NCBI GenBank assembly: GCA_036260805.1
Contig: DATALZ010000085.1
Location: forward strand, 7,116 to 71,115
Origin: Thermocaproicibacter sp036260805
Lineage (GTDB): Bacteria; Bacillota; Clostridia; Oscillospirales; Acutalibacteraceae
Direction of reading: 5' to 3'
DNA length: 64,000 bases
The notes under the pieces are model-generated. The model ran no database searches. It was not told the DNA's origin and was given only the letters and a program-made list of their open reading frames with translations. The translations under genes were made by a program, and so were the position numbers. Shown one piece after another: positions 59,754 through 64,000 of this stretch; the stretch's first letter is position 1, and each line of letters begins with the position of its first letter.

Positions 59754-60569
59754 ATGGGTTATTACATAGCCGTAGAGCAGGATGTTAAAATTTATGTTGA
59801 AGACTTGAACCCGTCCGGTAATAAGACCATTCTACTTGTTCACGGCTGGCCCGGAAACCACAATTTGTTCGAGTATCAGCTGAATCAACTGCCGAAATTA
59901 GGGTATCGCTGCATTGCAATGGACTGCCGCGGCTTTGGTCAGTCGGATAAGCCCTGGAGCGGATATGATTACAATCAGCTGGCTGATGATATCCGGGCAG
60001 TGATCAATGCGCTGAAATTAAATCATATTATTTTAGGTGGACATTCAACCGGCGGTGCGATCTGTATTCGTTATATGGCAAGGCACAACGGCTACGGAGT
60101 ATCCAAACTGGCTCTTTTTGCCGCGGCTGCTCCAAGTCTGATTCAGCGTCCGGATTTTCCATATGGCCTGCAAAGGCAGGCGGTGCTGGATATTATTCAA
60201 AACACATATCGCGACCGTCCTGCCATGATCCGAAATTTTGGCAATATGATTTTTTATCATAAAGTCAGCGAACCTTTATCAGACTGGATTTTTCAGCTTG
60301 GGTTGCAGGCAGCCGGTTGGTCTACCGCTGCAATTGCAAATTCATGGCTGAATGAAGAATTATTCGACGATATGAAAAGAATCAATGTTCCTACGCTGAT
60401 ATTACACGGACTAAATGATGAGGTATGCCTGTTTCCGCTTGCTGAAGCGCAGAATAAAGCCATTCAGAATTCGAAGCTTGTGCCGTTCAACCAGTGCGGA
60501 CATTTTCTTTTCTACGATCAGATGGACCTTTTCAATAAGGAATTAGTGGAATTTACTGGGCAGGATTAA
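59754..60569 (+). CDS. Alpha/beta-fold hydrolase
   Basis: 271 aa. The ATG at 59754 follows TGGAGGTAA. Oxyanion region HGWPGN, nucleophile elbow GGHSTGG, acid Asp in HGLNDEV and His in CGHFLFYD form a complete triad. DCRGFGQSDKPW resembles non-heme haloperoxidase and arylesterase types. Substrate unknown; monocistronic. Confidence 0.93.
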   Translation: MGYYIAVEQDVKIYVEDLNPSGNKTILLVHGWPGNHNLFEYQLNQLPKLGYRCIAMDCRGFGQSDKPWSGYDYNQLADDIRAVINALKLNHIILGGHSTGGAICIRYMARHNGYGVSKLALFAAAAPSLIQRPDFPYGLQRQAVLDIIQNTYRDRPAMIRNFGNMIFYHKVSEPLSDWIFQLGLQAAGWSTAAIANSWLNEELFDDMKRINVPTLILHGLNDEVCLFPLAEAQNKAIQNSKLVPFNQCGHFLFYDQMDLFNKELVEFTGQD

Positions 60570-60611
60570 ATATATGGCTTTTCCTTATAGCAACTATAGG
60601 CAAAAATCAGA

Positions 60612-60646
60612 GCGCCGGAAAATCATTCCCGGCGCCCTTTTTGTCC
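60612..60646 (+). terminator. Rho-independent terminator
   Basis: GCGCCGG/CCGGCGC stem followed by CCTTTTTG. Confidence 0.85.
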
Positions 60647-60683
60647 TCATGCTTGCTTTGCTGCATTTTAGGGGGCTACCATA

Positions 60684-60851
60684 TTATCGGCATCTAAGAA
60701 GCCGCTCAATACGTTCCTGTAAAATGCATAACTGCCGCCTGTTAAGGCCGTCAAGACTTTCAAGAATATCTTCAAATGAACATTCGTCCCGGTCTCTGTC
60801 CCGGTCTCTGTCTCTATCATCTCTGTCGTCGTCTCTAAAAGGACATGACAT
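60684..60851 (-). CDS. Small protein with Arg-Asp dipeptide repeat
   Basis: 55 aa. The ATG at 60851 has AAAGGAGGTGG directly upstream, a near-ideal site. An Asp/Arg alternating run (residues 5-22) is flanked by Cys at 3 and 23, then a helical tail FEDILESLDGLNRRQLCILQERIERLL. Upstream on the minus strand TTGACA-18-TACTAT overlaps a CATACTA box, so sporulation control is possible. Function unknown. Confidence 0.75.
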   Translation of the reverse strand: MSCPFRDDDRDDRDRDRDRDRDECSFEDILESLDGLNRRQLCILQERIERLLRCR

Positions 60852-61026
60852 TCGGTTGCCACCTCCTTTCTTAGGACCTGTTCTATAGTATGTTGATACA
60901 GTGCAGCTTGTCAATCTGATAGTATGGAATGCATATAAGGTAATATGAGTCAGTTAGGATTGATTAAATAATGCCTGATCTGGCGCAGATTTAAAAGAAA
61001 CAGAATTTGTTTACTCCCGGAAATTC

Positions 61027-61056
61027 CGAATAAATTGGAGATAAAACTGCATACTA
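61027..61056 (+). promoter_or_regulatory. Sigma-G-like forespore promoter of sspH
   Basis: CGAATA (-35), 17-bp spacer, CATACTA (-10). The -10 box is identical to the sigma-G consensus and the -35 differs at one position, as expected for a spore protein gene. Confidence 0.75.
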
Positions 61057-61084
61057 TCCATATTTCTATTAGGAGGTATTCTCT

Positions 61085-61270
61085 ATGGATCGTAAGCGTG
61101 CAGAAGAGATCATTTCTTCCCCGGTAATGATGGATGTTACCTATAACGGTGCCAAAATTTATATGGAAGACGTCAATGAGGCAAAACAAACGTGCACCAT
61201 ACATTATCTCAGCGAACCGGGCAACAGAATCAATGTCCCTCTGTCAAGTTTGGTAGAACACGAAATGTAA
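61085..61270 (+). CDS. sspH: H-type small acid-soluble spore protein
   Basis: 61 aa. MDRKRAEEIISSPVMMDVTYNGAKIYMEDV and GNRINVPLSSLVE fit the SspH family (RAKEI...VTYNGxxVYI...V). Minor SASPs accumulate in the spore core late in sporulation. Strong TTAGGAGG ribosome site. Marks the host as an endospore-former by inheritance. Confidence 0.93.
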   Translation: MDRKRAEEIISSPVMMDVTYNGAKIYMEDVNEAKQTCTIHYLSEPGNRINVPLSSLVEHEM

Positions 61271-61494
61271 ATCCATGCTTAGAACAAGACCCGCCCAATA
61301 AAAAGGACGGGCCTTTCTGTGCAGAATCAGATCCTGAATTTTTGCCTATTTGGGCCGCGCGCAATATGGGCAGACTCGTTTCCGGTTCAGTATTTTTGCA
61401 GTTTTCATAGGAATCGTACGCTCCAGTATTCCACTGTGTTTAACAAATTTATTTTATAAAAATCCCCCATTCGGTGGATACCGAAAAAATATTT

Positions 61495-61530
61495 AACCCT
61501 GTATAATTTTATACAGGGTTTATTTTTTTA
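61495..61530 (+). terminator. Terminator upstream of the DUF2442 gene
   Basis: AACCCTGTATAA/TTATACAGGGTT stem followed by TATTTTTTT. It ends only 2 nt before the DUF2442 ribosome site, so it could attenuate that gene or simply end the upstream transcript. Confidence 0.8.
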
Positions 61531-61545
61531 CGGAGGTGTCTGGCA

Positions 61546-61794
61546 GTGAGCAAAATCATTGGGGTAACTCCAAATGACGATTTTACGATTTTGATTTCGT
61601 TTGACAGCGGAAATAAGATTTTGCTAAATATGCGGAACCAGATTAGGTCTCTTCCCTTTTGTGGGCTGCAGGATATACAAAAATTCAAAAAAGTGCATTT
61701 TGAAGACAAAGCCGTTTTCTGGGAAGAAGAGCATACGGCGTGCCCGGCGAGGCTTACGGTAGACAACATCCTGTTTACCATCCGGGACGGGTGA
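61546..61794 (+). CDS. DUF2442-family protein
   Basis: 82 aa. A GTG start with CGGAGGTGT upstream. The pattern IIGVTPNDDFTILISFDSGNKILLNM and HFEDKAVFWEEE...LTVDNIL fits DUF2442, small proteins often near toxin-antitoxin-like genes, although none is adjacent here. Confidence 0.88.
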   Translation: MSKIIGVTPNDDFTILISFDSGNKILLNMRNQIRSLPFCGLQDIQKFKKVHFEDKAVFWEEEHTACPARLTVDNILFTIRDG

Positions 61795-61886
61795 AACTGT
61801 TTGCCTTTTTGAAGGTAGGGTATATTTGCTGCCTGATTTCAGCAGGCGGAATAAGCAATTGAAAATATTATCCGGAGGAATAATTT

Positions 61887-64000
61887 ATGAGTCTTCATAA
61901 AAGAGCGTTATCCTTATTGTTAAGTTTTGCACTGGTGTGCGGCATATTCGGGTTGGACACTGTCTGCACATACGCGGCGCAGAACAATTCCCCGACCGTG
62001 CTGTACCTCGACAGCGGCGACATTGTGTTTGATGGCGCAAATGTCACGCAGAACGGACAGCCCGTAACTCGCGGCCCGCAGGATAGCGGCTATCGGATTA
62101 CACAGAAAGGGAATAGCGATGTCCAGCATTCCATCACCGTGCAGAGCGGCACACAGAACATTACTTTACAAAACGTTCACGCGAAGCCTGCCCACGATGC
62201 CGCGTTCGAAGTGGGAAGCCCTCAAGCCTTCGCGGAAGCGAACATTACGCTCGTTGGCAGCAATTCACTTGACACAAGCGGAAGCGCCAGTCATCGCGCT
62301 GGCCTTGCGGTAAATGCTGGCAACACGGTGCATATTTCGGGAAGCGGCTCCCTAACGGCAACCGGCGGGGTCAACAGCGCGGGTATCGGTGGAAATAACT
62401 CTTATGGTTGTGGAACCGTCGAAATTTCCGGCGGCACCGTCACGGCAAACGGCGGGGTCTGCAGCGCGGGCATCGGCGGCGGCGCAGGCGGTGCGGGTGG
62501 CAATATTACGATCACCGGCGGCATCGTCAATGCGACCGGCGGCAATGGCGGCGCGGGCATTGGCGGCAATGGCGGCTTCGGCAGCACGATTAAAATCACC
62601 GGCGGCACGATCATAGCAAACGGTGGCATCTACGGCGCGGGCATCGGCGGCGGCTCGCGTGGCGCGGGGGGCGACGTAACCATTTGCGGTTCTAATACGG
62701 AAGTTACCGCTAAGGGGCAGAACGGCGGCTATGACATCGGATCCGCCACCGGCAGCACCGACGGCGGCACTCTGACCGTGGGCGACAGCAATACGGCGGA
62801 ACCGCTGCCCGTGTTGAAATTGCTTTCAGCGGGAACGAACGCGGCAAACGCGAACAACAACCGTCCGCAGTTCATGAACTGCGTGATTCAGGGCGCGGGC
62901 GCGAAAAACGCAAGCGGCAAAGATATCAGCGGCTGCTACGACAAAAACGGAAAATTATGGTTGGATATTACCATGCAGACACCCTTTGCCGTAAAAGTCG
63001 GCGAATCGGGTGCGCTGAGCGCAAGCGTAAAAAGACATTATTTCAACGACACGGTGACACTTCCGGGAACCGTTCAATTCACCGTGAGCGGCAAACTGCT
63101 TGGATCTTCCACGGTGACGAACGGCGCGGCGCAGATAAACTGGACGCCGACAAGCGGAAATGAGGTTTGGCTGAAAGCTGTTTATATTCCGGCAGCAAAT
63201 GACCGCTATGCGCAGACGGAATCCATACCCTTCGATTATACACCGGGAAAAACGACCCCGGTTGTTTCCGAGAACCCGACGGCTTCGACGGTTACAGCGG
63301 GTTCCCCTCTTTCCGCCTCCAAGTTTTCTGGAGGGAAAGCCGTTGTAAACGGCGCAGAAGTTCTCGGCAAATTCCAATGGGTTGATCCGAATACCGTTGT
63401 GACGGGCTTCAAAGGCTATCCGGCGTTTTTTGCACCGGATGACTCGGCAGATTACAACAATACTTCCAATATTATGATTCCGGTGACCGTTACGGCGGAA
63501 TCTCCGTCGGCAGATTCTTTCTCTCCAACCCTGCCGTCCAGTTTGACCGATGTTGCTGCCGGAGTACAGGCCGACCTTTCCGGCGCGGCGTTCCCGTCGT
63601 ACGTTACTTCAATTTCGCTCTCCGTCACAAAACCAGCGCAGGGCGACAGACAGGCGGCAGATTTCAGTACCTCTCTGCTTGCGGGTCCAAGTACAGGCGT
63701 CATCAATATTCCGGAACTATGTAATATCTCTCTGCTCGACCAGAATGGAAATCCGGTTTCCTTTACCGGTACTGTTCGGATGAAAATTCCGCTTCCGGCT
63801 GATGTTCGCGGTACGCCGCATGTTTTCCGCTGTGAACCGGACACGCAAAAATTCACCGACATGAACGCGACAGTAGCAAACGGGTATCTTGTCTTCTCCA
63901 CCGATCATCTCGGCGATTACGCCGTAGCGGGCGTGGGGAACGCCATTGTTTTGGATACGCTGAATTATCAGATGCCGGTCAACGGCCAATATCAGATTGG
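61887..64000 (+). CDS. Large secreted Gly-rich repeat protein, incomplete at the window end
   Basis: At least 704 codons open to the window edge. The ATG at 61887 follows CGGAGGAA. A signal peptide (SLHKRALSLLLSFALVCG) ends near YAA. Residues about 135-275 are tandem units of the form GG-I-A-GG--SAGIGGG, probably a beta-helix. Ig-like segments follow (PFAVKVGESGALSASVK, and FDYTPGKTTPVVSENPT). The last visible residues LDTLNYQMPVNGQYQIG start the same repeat domain seen in the proteins at 5031, 31037 and 32902. Probably a surface or extracellular matrix protein. Confidence 0.88.
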   Translation, partial: MSLHKRALSLLLSFALVCGIFGLDTVCTYAAQNNSPTVLYLDSGDIVFDGANVTQNGQPVTRGPQDSGYRITQKGNSDVQHSITVQSGTQNITLQNVHAKPAHDAAFEVGSPQAFAEANITLVGSNSLDTSGSASHRAGLAVNAGNTVHISGSGSLTATGGVNSAGIGGNNSYGCGTVEISGGTVTANGGVCSAGIGGGAGGAGGNITITGGIVNATGGNGGAGIGGNGGFGSTIKITGGTIIANGGIYGAGIGGGSRGAGGDVTICGSNTEVTAKGQNGGYDIGSATGSTDGGTLTVGDSNTAEPLPVLKLLSAGTNAANANNNRPQFMNCVIQGAGAKNASGKDISGCYDKNGKLWLDITMQTPFAVKVGESGALSASVKRHYFNDTVTLPGTVQFTVSGKLLGSSTVTNGAAQINWTPTSGNEVWLKAVYIPAANDRYAQTESIPFDYTPGKTTPVVSENPTASTVTAGSPLSASKFSGGKAVVNGAEVLGKFQWVDPNTVVTGFKGYPAFFAPDDSADYNNTSNIMIPVTVTAESPSADSFSPTLPSSLTDVAAGVQADLSGAAFPSYVTSISLSVTKPAQGDRQAADFSTSLLAGPSTGVINIPELCNISLLDQNGNPVSFTGTVRMKIPLPADVRGTPHVFRCEPDTQKFTDMNATVANGYLVFSTDHLGDYAVAGVGNAIVLDTLNYQMPVNGQYQI

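Noticed and set aside
1..64000. CRISPR arrays, tRNA genes, prophage or insertion sequences
   Set aside because: No regularly spaced direct repeats, tRNA cloverleaf arms, integrase or transposase motifs were found.

Overview
The window looks like chromosome of a spore-forming, low-to-mid GC Gram-positive anaerobe of the class Clostridia, probably a Ruminococcaceae/Oscillospiraceae relative. Evidence: an SspH-type small acid-soluble spore protein behind a sigma-G-like promoter, many strong AGGAGG ribosome sites, frequent TTG starts, TTGACA/TATAAT promoters with 17-bp spacers, CsoR copper control, TPP riboswitches, the trmK-nif3 pair, RqcH, and several secreted or wall-active proteins. The species assignment is inference only. 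No rRNA, tRNA, CRISPR array, transposase or phage gene was seen.

Layout. 1-7 kb: a Cys-rich secreted CAP protein, a cytosolic double-sensor CheW protein behind a possible attenuator, a sirtuin, and a secreted beta-helix-like protein. 7-15 kb: an AraD epimerase with a premature stop, a polysaccharide flippase, an SseB protein, a condensation-domain protein, a HAD hydrolase, a PEBP protein and a radical SAM enzyme. 15-17.5 kb: four small membrane protein genes, at least three of them paralogous, flanked by two homologous structured RNA-like elements. 17.6-20.7 kb: copper export (CopA with a CopZ-like C-terminal domain, CsoR). 20.7-22.5 kb: small proteins. 22.5-26.5 kb: a thiD-thiC-thiM-thiE operon behind two TPP riboswitch-terminator units in series. 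26.5-30.7 kb: a MerR regulator, a methyltransferase and a CoA-transferase. 31-35 kb: tandem GH25 lysozymes with repeat domains. 35-39 kb: housekeeping genes (trmK, nif3-like, rqcH). 39-50.7 kb: an exopolysaccharide locus with a Wzy-like polymerase, glycosyltransferases in duplicated pairs, a degenerate Wzz/BY-kinase fusion and a YetF/DUF4363 pair. 50.8-53.1 kb: mnmA with a cysteine desulfurase. 53.3-64 kb: small and secreted proteins, a PadR/HAAS pair, hydrolases, sspH, DUF2442, and a large secreted Gly-rich protein that runs off the window.

How the genes work together. CopA/CsoR form a self-regulated copper efflux unit. The thi operon makes HMP-PP and salvages thiazole through ThiM; no thiazole synthesis genes are present here. 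MnmA and the desulfurase supply and insert sulfur in tRNA. The 39-50 kb genes form a surface polysaccharide pathway, with a candidate flippase 30 kb away. At least four secreted proteins share one beta-rich repeat domain, suggesting a lineage-specific envelope family. The most notable oddities are the paired RNA elements around the small membrane genes, the broken araD tail, the tandem riboswitches, the pseudo-BY-kinase, the attenuated CheW leader and a dispersed palindromic repeat.
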